In this document: positions 30,059 to 38,821 of the stretch, one piece after another
Position numbering within the stretch: position 1 is the first letter of the stretch
Layout of the letters: the number at the start of each line of letters is the position of its first letter
Source of the DNA: Chryseobacterium sp. FH1
GTDB lineage: Bacteria; Bacteroidota; Bacteroidia; Flavobacteriales; Weeksellaceae
Assembly: GCF_000735135.1 (NCBI RefSeq)
Contig: NZ_JPLZ01000002.1
Span: 350,317 to 414,316, forward strand
Length of the DNA stretch: 64,000 nt
Direction: 5' to 3'
Translations under genes and position numbers: made by a program
The notes under the pieces: generated by a model
The model's database searches: none
What the model saw: the letters and a program-made list of their open reading frames with translations, nothing else
What the model was told of the DNA's origin: nothing

Positions 30059-32257
30059 ATGTCAACACTAAGATTTAAAGCTCTAGCAGAACTTCCGTTC
30101 AGAAATTACAGACAAGACAACGCCATTGATGTTCCGTCAAAATTGTCTGAATTGTTTTGTCAAAACGTATTCTCAGAGGAAACAATGAGAGAATATCTGA
30201 CAAAAGAAGCATTCAATTCTATTTTGGATGCCATTAGAAAAGGTGCAAAGATCCAAAGACATATTGCCGACCAGGTTGCAGTTGCAATGAAAGATTGGGC
30301 AATGTCCAAAGGTGCCACTCATTATACACACTGGTTTCAACCATTGACAGGTTCTACTGCAGAAAAACACGATTCATTTTTCACACCTATTGAAGGCGGA
30401 AGAGCAATCGAGAGATTCAGCGGTGCATTATTGATCCAACAGGAGCCGGACGCTTCTTCTTTCCCAAATGGTGGAATTAGAAACACGTTCGAAGCAAGAG
30501 GATATACAGCTTGGGATCCGACGTCTCCAGCTTTCATTATGGGAACTACACTTTGTATTCCTTCTATCTTTATTTCTTACACTGGTGAGACTTTAGATTA
30601 TAAAGCACCATTATTAAGAGCATTGAACGCCGTTGACGAAGCAGCGACTGATGTTTGTAAAGCTTATTTTGATAAGAACGTAAACAAAGTTTCTCCAACA
30701 TTGGGTTGGGAGCAAGAATATTTCTTGGTAGATACCGCTCTATATCAATCTCGTCCAGATTTGGTTTTGACAGGTAAAACTTTGCTTGGACATTCTCCAG
30801 CAAAAGGTCAGCAATTGGATGATCATTATTTTGGTTCAATTCCAACTAGAGTAATGAATTATATGAAGGAGTTGGAAATCGAATGTATGAAGTTGGGAAT
30901 TCCTGTAACGACAAGACACAACGAAGTTGCTCCAAACCAATTCGAGTTGGCGCCAATGTTCGAAGAAGCGAATGTTGCAGTTGACCACAATTCATTGTTG
31001 ATGGATATTATGGCGAGAATTGCGCACAAGCACCACTTCAGTATTTTGTTCCACGAAAAACCATTTGCTGGTGTAAATGGAAGTGGAAAACACAACAACT
31101 GGAGTTTGGCGACTGACACAGGCGACAACCTTTTGAGTCCAGGAAAAAATCCTAAGAAAAACCTTCAGTTCCTGACATTCTTTGTCAATACTTTGAAAGC
31201 GGTTCACGATTATGCAGATTTGTTGAGAGCATCTATCGCATCCGCAAGCAACGACCACAGATTGGGAGCGAATGAAGCGCCACCAGCAATTATTTCTGCA
31301 TTCATCGGAAGTCAGTTGTTCAGAGTTTTGGAAGAATTGGAAAAAGTAACTGATGGAAAACTTTCTCCTGAAGAGAAAACAGATTTGAAACTAAACGTTG
31401 TCGGAAAAATCCCTGAGATCCTTTTGGATAATACCGATAGAAACAGAACTTCTCCGTTCGCTTTTACTGGAAATAAATTTGAGATCCGTGCTGTAGGTTC
31501 TTCTGCAAACTGTGCTGAGGTGATGACGGTAATGAACGTAATCGCTGCAAAACAATTGAAAGTCTTCAAAGGTGAAGTAGATGCGTTGATCGAAAAAGGC
31601 TTGAAAAAAGACGAAGCTATTTTCAATATCCTTCGTGAATATATCAAGGACTGTAAAAACATTATGTTCGAAGGTGACGGATATTCTGAAGATTGGGCAG
31701 TTGAAGCTGAAAAAAGAGGCTTGAACAACTTGAAAACTACGCCTGAAGCTTTAAAACAAGAATTAAACAAAAAATTCGTTGACCTTTACGAAGAACTAGG
31801 AATCTATTCTCACAGAGAGTTTGAAGCGAGAAACGAAATTAAACTAGAAAAATATTCTACCGTAATCGACATCGAAGGTAGAGTTTTGGCAGACATCGCA
31901 AGAAATCACATTATTCCTGCCGCGCTTAATTATCAAAACAGATTGATTGAAAACGTAAGAGGACTTAAAGAGATCTTCAGCGAAGGCGAATTCAAAACTT
32001 TGGCAAAGGAACAATTGAGTTTGATCTCTCAAATTTCTGAAAATGTTTCAAAAATCAAAGTGGGTGTAGATGACTTACTTGAGGCAAGAGACAAGGCTAA
32101 AAACGCCACTGGAAGCCAAAAACAGGCAGAAGAATATTGTACTAAAGTAATTCCATTGTTTGAGGTAATCAGAGAAGGTTCAGATGCATTGGAGATGATG
32201 GTGGATGACGAGCTTTGGCCAATGACAAAGTATAGAGAATTGTTATTTACGAGATAG
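30059..32257 (+). CDS. glnN: type III glutamine synthetase
   Basis: Makes glutamine from glutamate, ammonia and ATP. The 732-residue length marks it as the GSIII class typical of Bacteroidetes, much longer than GSI. Visible: HYTHWFQPLTGSTAEKHDSF, GWEQEYFLVD (metal-binding Glu), EVAPNQFELAP, VNGSGKHNNWSL, NEAPPAIISAFIG and RNRTSPFAFTGNKFE near the active site. The start MSTLRFKALAELPFRNYR is the conserved one; the upstream extension contains the promoter. A strong terminator follows. Confidence 0.95.
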   Translation: MSTLRFKALAELPFRNYRQDNAIDVPSKLSELFCQNVFSEETMREYLTKEAFNSILDAIRKGAKIQRHIADQVAVAMKDWAMSKGATHYTHWFQPLTGSTAEKHDSFFTPIEGGRAIERFSGALLIQQEPDASSFPNGGIRNTFEARGYTAWDPTSPAFIMGTTLCIPSIFISYTGETLDYKAPLLRALNAVDEAATDVCKAYFDKNVNKVSPTLGWEQEYFLVDTALYQSRPDLVLTGKTLLGHSPAKGQQLDDHYFGSIPTRVMNYMKELEIECMKLGIPVTTRHNEVAPNQFELAPMFEEANVAVDHNSLLMDIMARIAHKHHFSILFHEKPFAGVNGSGKHNNWSLATDTGDNLLSPGKNPKKNLQFLTFFVNTLKAVHDYADLLRASIASASNDHRLGANEAPPAIISAFIGSQLFRVLEELEKVTDGKLSPEEKTDLKLNVVGKIPEILLDNTDRNRTSPFAFTGNKFEIRAVGSSANCAEVMTVMNVIAAKQLKVFKGEVDALIEKGLKKDEAIFNILREYIKDCKNIMFEGDGYSEDWAVEAEKRGLNNLKTTPEALKQELNKKFVDLYEELGIYSHREFEARNEIKLEKYSTVIDIEGRVLADIARNHIIPAALNYQNRLIENVRGLKEIFSEGEFKTLAKEQLSLISQISENVSKIKVGVDDLLEARDKAKNATGSQKQAEEYCTKVIPLFEVIREGSDALEMMVDDELWPMTKYRELLFTR

Positions 32258-32295
32258 GAAAAATCTAAAACGTTAAAGTATCTTAACTAAAACTA

Positions 32296-32340
32296 AAAGC
32301 GCAAAGTCTAAATAAAGGCTTTGCGCTTTGTTTTTCTTTA
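32296..32340 (+). terminator. terminator of glutamine synthetase III
   Basis: AAAGCGCAAAG (32296-32306) with CTTTGCGCTTT (32319-32329), then TGTTTTTCTTT. Its stem uses the same CTTTGCG word found in other gaps. Confidence 0.8.
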
Positions 32341-32421
32341 ACATTCCTTAAAAGGTTGTTAAAATATGTTAAACTGGCGAGTGACCCATTTGATTAGGGA
32401 GACCCTTCCAAGAGATATGGC

Positions 32422-32429
32422 TAAATTTG
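32422..32429 (+). promoter_or_regulatory. -7 box TAAATTTG of the NlpC/P60 gene
   Basis: Exact consensus 49 bp upstream of ATG 32478; no -33 TTG at normal spacing. Confidence 0.45.
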
Positions 32430-32477
32430 CTTTGCAATTGACAAAAAACCAATCTAAGTTTAACAAATAATATATAT

Positions 32478-33134
32478 ATGAAGAAAAGAGTTCTAGTTTA
32501 TTTCTTATTTGTCGCCACATTCTTTTCACTACAATCTTGCGTTTCGAACTATGTGGTTTCTAACAATCAAACATACAAAACTGATGCCAAGTTTGCATCT
32601 ATAGATCTTAAACCAATCACGAAAAAATCTGATAATCAAGGTCAAAGAGTATTAGCTTCCATTGCCAATGCCAACGACTACATCAAGAGATCTGCAATAG
32701 AAAACGCCATCAAACACAGCAATACCATAGACAACATCTTATCCGAAGCTGAAAGTTATCTTGGAACGCCTTACAGATACGGGGGAACTTCCAGAAGCGG
32801 AATAGATTGTTCAGCATTTGTATTGTCGGTTTTCGGCGTAGCAGCAGGAATGAATCTTCCAAGAGTGGCCGCTCAGCAATCACAAGAAGGTGACTCTGTA
32901 GAAAAAGCAGAATTGAAAAAAGGAGATCTGGTTTTCTTTTCTCACGGTGGCAGAAGAATCTCACACGTTGGGATCGTAGAAGAAGTAACAGAAGATGGAC
33001 AAGTGAAGTTTATCCATGCTGCCACATCCAAAGGCGTAATGGTCTCATCGCTGGATGATAATTATTGGGGGCCGAAATTCAAGTTTGCCAAAAGAGTCAT
33101 CAAAGAGAACAACTTAACAGTATTAAATAATTAA
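32478..33134 (+). CDS. NlpC/P60 (C40) peptidoglycan hydrolase lipoprotein
   Basis: A 218-residue lipoprotein (signal MKKRVLVYFLFVATFFSLQSC, Cys 21) with a C-terminal NlpC/P60 domain of about 120 residues. The catalytic triad is visible: Cys111 in IDCSAFV, His163 in ISHVGIV and His180 in KFIHAAT; TPYRYGGTSRSG precedes it as in the family. It is expected to cleave D-Glu-meso-DAP bonds in the periplasm, attached to a membrane, and so to act in wall remodelling. It has its own promoter and terminator. Confidence 0.92.
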   Translation: MKKRVLVYFLFVATFFSLQSCVSNYVVSNNQTYKTDAKFASIDLKPITKKSDNQGQRVLASIANANDYIKRSAIENAIKHSNTIDNILSEAESYLGTPYRYGGTSRSGIDCSAFVLSVFGVAAGMNLPRVAAQQSQEGDSVEKAELKKGDLVFFSHGGRRISHVGIVEEVTEDGQVKFIHAATSKGVMVSSLDDNYWGPKFKFAKRVIKENNLTVLNN

Positions 33135-33152
33135 ATAGCTGATCATATTCAG

Positions 33153-33190
33153 AAAAAACCTCAGAAGATATTCTGAGGTTTTTTATTTTT
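33153..33190 (+). terminator. terminator of the NlpC/P60 gene
   Basis: Perfect 14-bp stem AAAAAACCTCAGAA / TTCTGAGGTTTTTT with loop GATA and further T. Confidence 0.9.
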
Positions 33191-33236
33191 CAAATGGTTG
33201 ATAATTTAAAAGCTTTCAACCGTCATATTCTATAAC

Positions 33237-33340
33237 ATGTTTTTTAGGAGCTATTTCCCGCTTTCCACTGCAATCTTTTTTCGCCAAGCTAAACTCCATC
33301 CGCAAAAAAAAAGGATTTCCGTTGCAATCGGGGCTAGGGG
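33237..33340 (-). repeat. structured ~105-nt element, copy B
   Basis: On the minus strand: AGCCCCGATTGCAACGG, AAATCCTTTTTTTTTGCG, a variable loop (GATGGAGTTTAGCTTGG), CGAAAAAAGATTGCAGTGG, then AAAGCGGG and AAATAGCTCC. The conserved blocks match copy A at 24604-24710, while the loop differs completely. Confidence 0.7.
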
Positions 33341-33419
33341 ATTCGTAATCAGTTTGACTTGAGTTATCTCAATTGATATTTCTCCAAATCAGAGTTTCAT
33401 TTCAAAAGGGATTTAATTA

Positions 33420-34436
33420 CTATTTGATAATTAGTTCTTCGATCTTCATCTTAGTTTCATCCGATTTCAATTTTTGAATGAGAGAATGCAATTCTGGAAA
33501 TTCCAGCCTAATTTCTTCCCAGCTTCCGCTTAATTCAAAAACATTCTCAATACCCTGCGAGATACTGGCTAGAAAGTGCGCTTTTCTCTGAATCAATCCT
33601 CGGAATCCATAAGCGCCAAGAACTTGCAGAAATCGCGTCAATTTCATCCAATTGAAAGATTGTTCCAGAGATTTTCTTTCAGATTCATTTTCCCAAAAAG
33701 AAAGATAATATTCCAACATTTCTTCTTTGAAATCTTTTTGGAAATTAGCTTTTGCCTGATACAGAAACGAGATGACGTCGTAACCAGCCGGACCTTCCAT
33801 TGCAGATTGATAATCGATGAAGAAAACCTCATCTTTCTCATCAACCAAAATATTCCTCGACTGGAAATCTCGAATCATCAACGTTTTCGGCTCCAATTTC
33901 TGGATGACTTCTGATATTTTCTTAAATTCCTTCAGCAAAGTCGATTTATGATATTCCAATTCCAGAACATCGATCATAAAATTCTTGAAATAATAGAGAT
34001 CGTGTGTAATTGGTAAATCGTCGTAGCTTTCGTATTCAAAACTTCTGCTGAAATCCACCTTTCCCAACGTTTTATTTTGAAGATCGAAAAGATGTTTCAA
34101 GCTTTTTTTGACTAGTATTTTCACACGCTCAGACAATCCTTCCTTCGAAATAACTTCCGACAACGTTTGATTGCCTAGAAATTCCTGCACGTAGAGATCT
34201 CGATTTTCATTAATGATAAAAACCTTTGGCGTATTAAGTCCAAGATCTTGAAACAATTCTGAAAAATAAAAGAAAGCCTCATTTTCACGGAGATTCTCGT
34301 TGTAAGTAACGACGTATTTTTTTTCTTCAGAAGTAGCAATGTAATTAACTCTTGAAGAGCCACTTTGTGGAAGCGCTAGAAATGAATCTGCTTGTTTCCC
34401 AGTGTATTCTTCAAAAAAATGCTTGACTGTATGCAT
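33420..34436 (-). CDS. aminoglycoside-phosphotransferase-fold small-molecule kinase
   Basis: A 338-residue kinase-fold protein. The catalytic loop is MIRDFQSRNILVDEKDEVFFIDYQSAMEGPAGYDVISFL, where RDFQSRN replaces HGDxxxxN and FIDYQ is the metal-binding Asp. This RDxxSxN form resembles the cell-wall-sugar kinases of the AmgK type (anomeric kinase for N-acetylmuramate/N-acetylglucosamine) more than antibiotic kinases. No MurU-like nucleotidyltransferase is adjacent, so the substrate is open. Divergent from xrtF. Confidence 0.75.
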   Translation of the reverse strand: MHTVKHFFEEYTGKQADSFLALPQSGSSRVNYIATSEEKKYVVTYNENLRENEAFFYFSELFQDLGLNTPKVFIINENRDLYVQEFLGNQTLSEVISKEGLSERVKILVKKSLKHLFDLQNKTLGKVDFSRSFEYESYDDLPITHDLYYFKNFMIDVLELEYHKSTLLKEFKKISEVIQKLEPKTLMIRDFQSRNILVDEKDEVFFIDYQSAMEGPAGYDVISFLYQAKANFQKDFKEEMLEYYLSFWENESERKSLEQSFNWMKLTRFLQVLGAYGFRGLIQRKAHFLASISQGIENVFELSGSWEEIRLEFPELHSLIQKLKSDETKMKIEELIIK

Positions 34437-34480
34437 ATTACAAAGTTAATAATTAATACTGTTTGATTGATGGAAAATTG

Positions 34481-34488
34481 TAATTTTG
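34481..34488 (+). promoter_or_regulatory. -7 box TAATTTTG of xrtF
   Basis: Exact consensus; only 6 bp separate it from ATG 34495, so the mRNA is probably leaderless. Confidence 0.6.
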
Positions 34489-34494
34489 CAAGTG

Positions 34495-35025
34495 ATGAAA
34501 GATTTTTTACCGGTTCTAAAGATTCTAGTGCGATTCGTCGTCATTTATATTGTTTTTGTCCTGCTTTATCAGTTGTATCTGAACAATTACGAAAACGATG
34601 TTGTAGATCCATTCACCAGATGGGTTGCGATTCAGATTGCTTTTGTGCAGGATTTTTTCGGATTCCCTACAAATTTGGTTGACAGTTTGAAACTTCATAG
34701 TGTTCTTTTCCAGACAAATGGTAAATTCACGACAAGAATGGTGGAAGGTTGCAATGTGATTTCTGTCGCTATCCTTTTCTCAGCCTTTATCTTTGCATTT
34801 TATAAGGGTGTCAAAACCTTCCTTTACGTCTTGGCAGGTTTAATTATCCTTCACATTCTGAATGTTGCAAGAATTGCCTTTTTGAATATCATCTATATCA
34901 AATATCCTGATTATGAAAAAGTAGCCCACGATTACTTTTTTCCAGCGATTATCTATGGTGGTGTGATTGCACTTTGGTTGGTGTGGATTCAGTTTTTTGC
35001 ATTGAAAAGAGCTAAAGATGCTTAG
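34495..35025 (+). CDS. xrtF: exosortase family protein XrtF
   Basis: A 176-residue inner-membrane transpeptidase-like protein of the exosortase/archaeosortase superfamily, flavobacterial XrtF branch. The three catalytic residues can be placed: Cys86 in RMVEGCNVIS, Arg126 in ILNVARIAFL and His145 in KVAHDYFFP. About five hydrophobic helices are visible. Exosortases are proposed to process C-terminal sorting signals, but XrtF targets are unknown and none is recognised here. ATG 34495 is chosen, three codons into the open frame, on the promoter position. It overlaps its partner gene by 8 bp. Confidence 0.9.
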   Translation: MKDFLPVLKILVRFVVIYIVFVLLYQLYLNNYENDVVDPFTRWVAIQIAFVQDFFGFPTNLVDSLKLHSVLFQTNGKFTTRMVEGCNVISVAILFSAFIFAFYKGVKTFLYVLAGLIILHILNVARIAFLNIIYIKYPDYEKVAHDYFFPAIIYGGVIALWLVWIQFFALKRAKDA

Positions 35026-35437
35026 GTGGATCTTGGTTTTGATTGGTGTTTGCGGATTGATTGGAATCCGTGCTTTGGAGAATGAAATTTTTTATGATCC
35101 ATTTCTCAGTTACTTCAGATCGGCAGATCATACGGCAGTTTTCCCGGAATTTGAATGGGGAAAATTAGTTGTCGGCTATCTATTCCGATTTCTTCTGAAC
35201 ACTTTTTTTTCGCTTTTGATCATCCATTATTTATTTCAAAATATAAAATGGACAAAACAGGCTTTCCTATTGATTGCTTTGATCTTTTTGATAGTTTTCC
35301 CCATCTATTTGTTCTGTATCTACGACAAATTCCAGTTCGGGTATTTGTTTTCTTTTTATATCAGGCGGTTTGTGATCCAGCCTTTGACTTTACTCTTGAT
35401 CATTCCCATTTTTTACTATCGTGCGAAAATGATGTAA
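35018..35437 (+). CDS. exosortase F system-associated membrane protein
   Basis: A 139-residue protein with about four hydrophobic helices and a conserved N-terminus (RALENEIFYDPFLSYF) typical of the small protein always found beside XrtF. It is probably a subunit or chaperone of the exosortase, by association only. Its start overlaps the end of xrtF, implying coupled translation. Confidence 0.85.
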   Translation: MLRWILVLIGVCGLIGIRALENEIFYDPFLSYFRSADHTAVFPEFEWGKLVVGYLFRFLLNTFFSLLIIHYLFQNIKWTKQAFLLIALIFLIVFPIYLFCIYDKFQFGYLFSFYIRRFVIQPLTLLLIIPIFYYRAKMM

Positions 35438-35611
35438 TCTTCTAGGATTATTAAAAATTATTGTCTGCAAAAATTTATTTTGTTTAATGGTTTTGATTTG
35501 AAAAGGCTATTAATTATCACACATAACTGAAATCAATTTAAATCATAAAATCTGACTTTTCCAAGTATGGTTGCTGTATTGTGTAAATATGTTAAAAAAT
35601 ATTACTTTTTG

Positions 35612-35644
35612 TTGTAAATTTTAAAATAAATAACCGTATATTTG
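35612..35644 (+). promoter_or_regulatory. promoter TTG-N22-TATATTTG of the T9SS cargo gene
   Basis: TTG 35612-35614, TATATTTG 35637-35644; ATG 35672 follows 27 bp later. Confidence 0.6.
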
Positions 35645-35671
35645 ATATATTAATAAATAAAACAAATTTTT

Positions 35672-36631
35672 ATGAAAAAGATCTATTTTTTAGCGGCCTC
35701 TCTTTTGGCTTTGTCAACAATTAACGCGCAAGAAAGACTTAGCGCAGTTTCTTCAAGCATATCAATTGCAGCTTCGGAGAAGAATCCAGCGGCTATTTTG
35801 TACGCTCAGCCTATAGTTGGAACAAGTGGTATTGTTTCCGATCAATTATCAAATGGTAATTTTGTTGTTGCTGCCGATGATTTCACGCTTACGCAAGCCG
35901 CAAATGCATCAAAGATAAATATCGTAGGATTTCAAAATCAAGGAAATCTTAATACGTTATGTACGGGAGTAGTGCTTTATATCTATACAGATAATGCTGG
36001 AAAACCTTCTGGTATTCCTGGAGATGCAAACCCATTTGTTGCAAGAGTAAATGTAAGCGCTCCTTCTACTGTATATTCTATCGCAAGTCCATCTACAGGC
36101 AGTTTCACTTTTACAGTAGATCTTGAAGCAGCGACTGGAGGTGCAGTTGCTCTACAAGCAAATACAAAATACTGGTTGGTTTTTGCACCGAAAGTTAATT
36201 TAACAGCCTATACAGCAGCTACAAGATGGAATTGGTACACAGGCTCTATTTTGGGTACGAAAGCAAAATTGGTAGATCCACAAAATGCTTTTGGAGCAGG
36301 AGCTACCAACTGGACAGATATTTCTGCATTAACTGCAGATGCATCATTTGATGGTCTTGCTTTCAGTATAGAAGGTCAAACAGTTCTTGGTACAGGTGAG
36401 GTTTATAGCTCAATCAAAGATTTGTCCGTAGCTCAAAGTAATGATCAACTATTTATCTTTGCAAAAAACCAAAAAGTATTGTCTTCAGTTCTTTTCAGTT
36501 CTGATGGTAAAAAAGTTCTTTCAGGTACAGGAGACAAAGTAAATATTTCTGTTTTGCCTAAAGGTGCTTATGTTATCAATGTAACAACTGCAGACGGAAA
36601 AACAACTTCTACAAAATTCATCAAGAAATAG
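35672..36631 (+). CDS. T9SS-sorted secreted protein
   Basis: A 319-residue exported protein. Signal peptide MKKIYFLAASLLALSTINAQ. The middle is a Thr/Ala-rich beta-sandwich with a choice-of-anchor-like pattern (GNFVVAADDFTLTQAANASKINIVGFQNQG, TNWTDISALTADASFDGLAFSIEGQ). The last 75 residues are a type A T9SS sorting domain (SDGKKVLSGTGDKVNISVLPKGAYVINVTTADGKTTSTKFIKK region). It is probably released or anchored at the surface. Ligand unknown. Confidence 0.83.
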   Translation: MKKIYFLAASLLALSTINAQERLSAVSSSISIAASEKNPAAILYAQPIVGTSGIVSDQLSNGNFVVAADDFTLTQAANASKINIVGFQNQGNLNTLCTGVVLYIYTDNAGKPSGIPGDANPFVARVNVSAPSTVYSIASPSTGSFTFTVDLEAATGGAVALQANTKYWLVFAPKVNLTAYTAATRWNWYTGSILGTKAKLVDPQNAFGAGATNWTDISALTADASFDGLAFSIEGQTVLGTGEVYSSIKDLSVAQSNDQLFIFAKNQKVLSSVLFSSDGKKVLSGTGDKVNISVLPKGAYVINVTTADGKTTSTKFIKK

Positions 36632-36655
36632 TACGAAAGATTATTATTGATATAT

Positions 36656-36691
36656 TTCCGGTGCGATCTTTCGTACCGGAATTTTTATTTT
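36656..36691 (+). terminator. terminator of the T9SS cargo gene
   Basis: TTCCGGT / ACCGGAA stem followed by TTTTTATTTTT; the loop (GCGATCTTTCGT) can also pair with ACGAAAGAT near 36633. Confidence 0.8.
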
Positions 36692-36697
36692 TAAGAA

Positions 36698-37696
36698 TTA
36701 ATTATCAACTGTATGCTTATCCGGCTGGGAAATATTATCACCGTTCCATTCTATTTTTTTTAGAAATTCAACTTGGCGAACGGGACAATTTTCAATCTGG
36801 CAAATGGCGCAAGATGTTGGTTTACAGTCGTCCATATGGAAATTGAATTCTACCGCGCGGTCTGTGTTTTCAGCAATTAGTTTGATCATTTCTTCCATTT
36901 CGCCGTGCGCATTCCTCAGCTCAAAATACCAAGGCAAAGTGATGTGTGCATCGATGTGAAGTCTGCTTCCAAACTGCTGGATTTTCATATTGTGAACGTC
37001 AATCCATTCTGCTTTTCGATTGTTATTCATAAACTCAGCAAGTCTTCCCAACATGGCAGGATCGGCTTCATCCATAATACCACTCAGAGATTGTCGAATA
37101 ATCTTGTAGCCAATCGTAATGATGTAAATTCCGAAGAGTAGGGCAACCACAGAATCTATCCATACAATTTTTGTAAGATAAACCAAGAGAAGACTTACCA
37201 CAACGCCTAAAGTTGTAAAAGTGTCTGACTGAAGATGTTTTCCTGATGATATTAATACGATAGAACTCTCCGCCTTTCCTTTTTGAATGGAAATATAACC
37301 CAAAACATAATTGGCAATCGCAGTTGCGGCAATGATCCAAATTCCCCAATCCAATTTGCTCAGGACTTTATCAGAAAGCAAACTGTTGGTTCCTTCGTAG
37401 ATGATCATTAATCCGGCAATGCTTATCAATGAACCTTCGATAGCTGAAGTGACAAATTCTACTTTTCCGTGGCCGTAAGGATGATTCACGTCCCGAGGTT
37501 TCCCGCCGAGATACAACGCGTAAAGCCCCATAAATGCGCTGATGACATTCACAATACTTTCCATCGCGTCGGAAAAGACAGAATCGGAATTCGTGAGTTT
37601 CCAAGCGATGATCTTTCCGACGAAGAGAATAATACCAACCGCCGCGATCCATTTCTGAAACGCGATATTAGAATTTTGTTGTTTGCTATTTTCCAT
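36698..37696 (-). CDS. cation diffusion facilitator family transporter with a Cys4 tail
   Basis: A 332-residue metal/proton antiporter of the CDF family, exporting Zn, Fe, Mn or related ions. It has six membrane helices; metal-site residues are recognisable in SDAMESIVNV (TM2) and SSGKHLQSD (TM5). VNHPYGHGKVEFV is the family's loop motif. The cytoplasmic C-domain (WIDVHNMKIQQFGSRLHIDAHI) is followed by an extra cysteine cluster, DCKPTSCAICQIENCPV, giving C-x4-C-x2-C-x4-C near residue 300. Metal specificity is not predictable. It has no clear promoter and may be read with the upstream asd gene, although a terminator lies between. Confidence 0.88.
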   Translation of the reverse strand: MENSKQQNSNIAFQKWIAAVGIILFVGKIIAWKLTNSDSVFSDAMESIVNVISAFMGLYALYLGGKPRDVNHPYGHGKVEFVTSAIEGSLISIAGLMIIYEGTNSLLSDKVLSKLDWGIWIIAATAIANYVLGYISIQKGKAESSIVLISSGKHLQSDTFTTLGVVVSLLLVYLTKIVWIDSVVALLFGIYIITIGYKIIRQSLSGIMDEADPAMLGRLAEFMNNNRKAEWIDVHNMKIQQFGSRLHIDAHITLPWYFELRNAHGEMEEMIKLIAENTDRAVEFNFHMDDCKPTSCAICQIENCPVRQVEFLKKIEWNGDNISQPDKHTVDN

Positions 37697-37704
37697 TGCT
37701 AAAA

Positions 37705-37735
37705 AAAGAATCTTCGAGGTTTTCGAAGATTCTTT
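37705..37735 (-). terminator. terminator of asd
   Basis: Perfect 12-bp stem AAAGAATCTTCG / CGAAGATTCTTT; on the minus strand followed by seven T. Confidence 0.85.
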
Positions 37736-37748
37736 GATTTTTGTTAGT

Positions 37749-38738
37749 TTAAACTAAGTTGTGTGCTACCAGATATTCTGCGATCTGAACTGCGTTTGTA
37801 GCAGCGCCCTTTCGCAGATTGTCTGCCACGATCCATAGGTTGAGCGTATTCGGCTGGGAGAGATCTCGGCGGATTCTTCCAACAAACACATCATCTTTTC
37901 CTTCGGAATACAGTGGCATCGGGTAGTGGTTGTTTTTCACATCGTCCTGAAGGGTGACACCCGGAGTTTCAGAAAGGATCTTTCTAACTTCATCAAGGTC
38001 AAATTCATTTTCGAATTCGATATTCACGCTTTCAGAATGGCCACCTTGTACGGGAACTCTTACAGCCGTTGCTGTCAAATTGAAAGTATCATCGCCCATG
38101 ATTTTCTTAGGCTCTTTCATCAATTTAATCTCCTCTTTGGTGTAATCGTCATCAGAAAAAACATCGCAATGTGGCAATGCATTTTTGAAGATCTGATAAG
38201 GATAAACTTTCTCAGGACTTTCGCCTTTGATTTCAGAATTCAATTGATCTACGGCTGCTTTCCCGGTTCCAGTTACGGATTGATAAGTTGAAACGACAAC
38301 TCTTTTGATATCATATTTAATATTCAAGGGGTGAAGCACCATTACCAATTGGATTGTAGAACAATTTGGATTGGCGATGATCTTGTCCTCCTTAGTCAAA
38401 ACATTTGCGTTGATTTCCGGAACTACCAATTTCTTGGTCGGATCCATTCTCCAAGCTGAAGAATTGTCGATCACAACGGTCCCAACCTCAGCAAACTTAG
38501 GAGCAAATTCCAATGAAGTATCACCACCAGCAGAAAAGATGGCGATCTCGGGTTTGACTGCAATAGCGTCGTCCATGCTAACGATAGTGAATTCCTTGTC
38601 CTTGAACTTGACCTTGTTGCCAACAGATCTCTCTGATGCTACGGGAATTAATTCGGTGATAGGAAGATTTCTCTCTTCCAAAACTCTCAGCATAACTTGT
38701 CCAACCATTCCGGTTGCGCCTACTACAGCTACTTTCAT
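37749..38738 (-). CDS. asd: aspartate-semialdehyde dehydrogenase
   Basis: NADPH-dependent reduction of aspartyl phosphate to aspartate semialdehyde, the branch point to lysine, diaminopimelate, threonine and methionine. The protein has 329 residues. GATGMVGQVM is the NADP loop, NPNCSTIQLV holds the catalytic Cys (about 128), and VQGGHSESVNIE carries the catalytic His region. It supplies the DAP used by murE and lysA in the same window. A word-repeat tract lies just upstream. Confidence 0.95.
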   Translation of the reverse strand: MKVAVVGATGMVGQVMLRVLEERNLPITELIPVASERSVGNKVKFKDKEFTIVSMDDAIAVKPEIAIFSAGGDTSLEFAPKFAEVGTVVIDNSSAWRMDPTKKLVVPEINANVLTKEDKIIANPNCSTIQLVMVLHPLNIKYDIKRVVVSTYQSVTGTGKAAVDQLNSEIKGESPEKVYPYQIFKNALPHCDVFSDDDYTKEEIKLMKEPKKIMGDDTFNLTATAVRVPVQGGHSESVNIEFENEFDLDEVRKILSETPGVTLQDDVKNNHYPMPLYSEGKDDVFVGRIRRDLSQPNTLNLWIVADNLRKGAATNAVQIAEYLVAHNLV

Positions 38739-38745
38739 TGTTTAT

Positions 38746-38783
38746 AAGTGATTAATGATTAATGATAATTGATAAATTAATTG
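38746..38783. repeat. word tract upstream of asd
   Basis: AGTGATTAATGATTAATGATAATTGATAAATT-type iteration of the GAT(T)AAT word, related to the tracts at 14124 and 48560. Confidence 0.5.
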
Positions 38784-38821
38784 TGTTTTTATCAGATCAA
38801 TTTTTTTAGATTTTAAATTAA

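Noticed and set aside
32366-32470. 34-codon frame before the NlpC/P60 gene
   Set aside because: It spans the likely promoter box at 32422-32429 and could be open by chance; kept only as a note.
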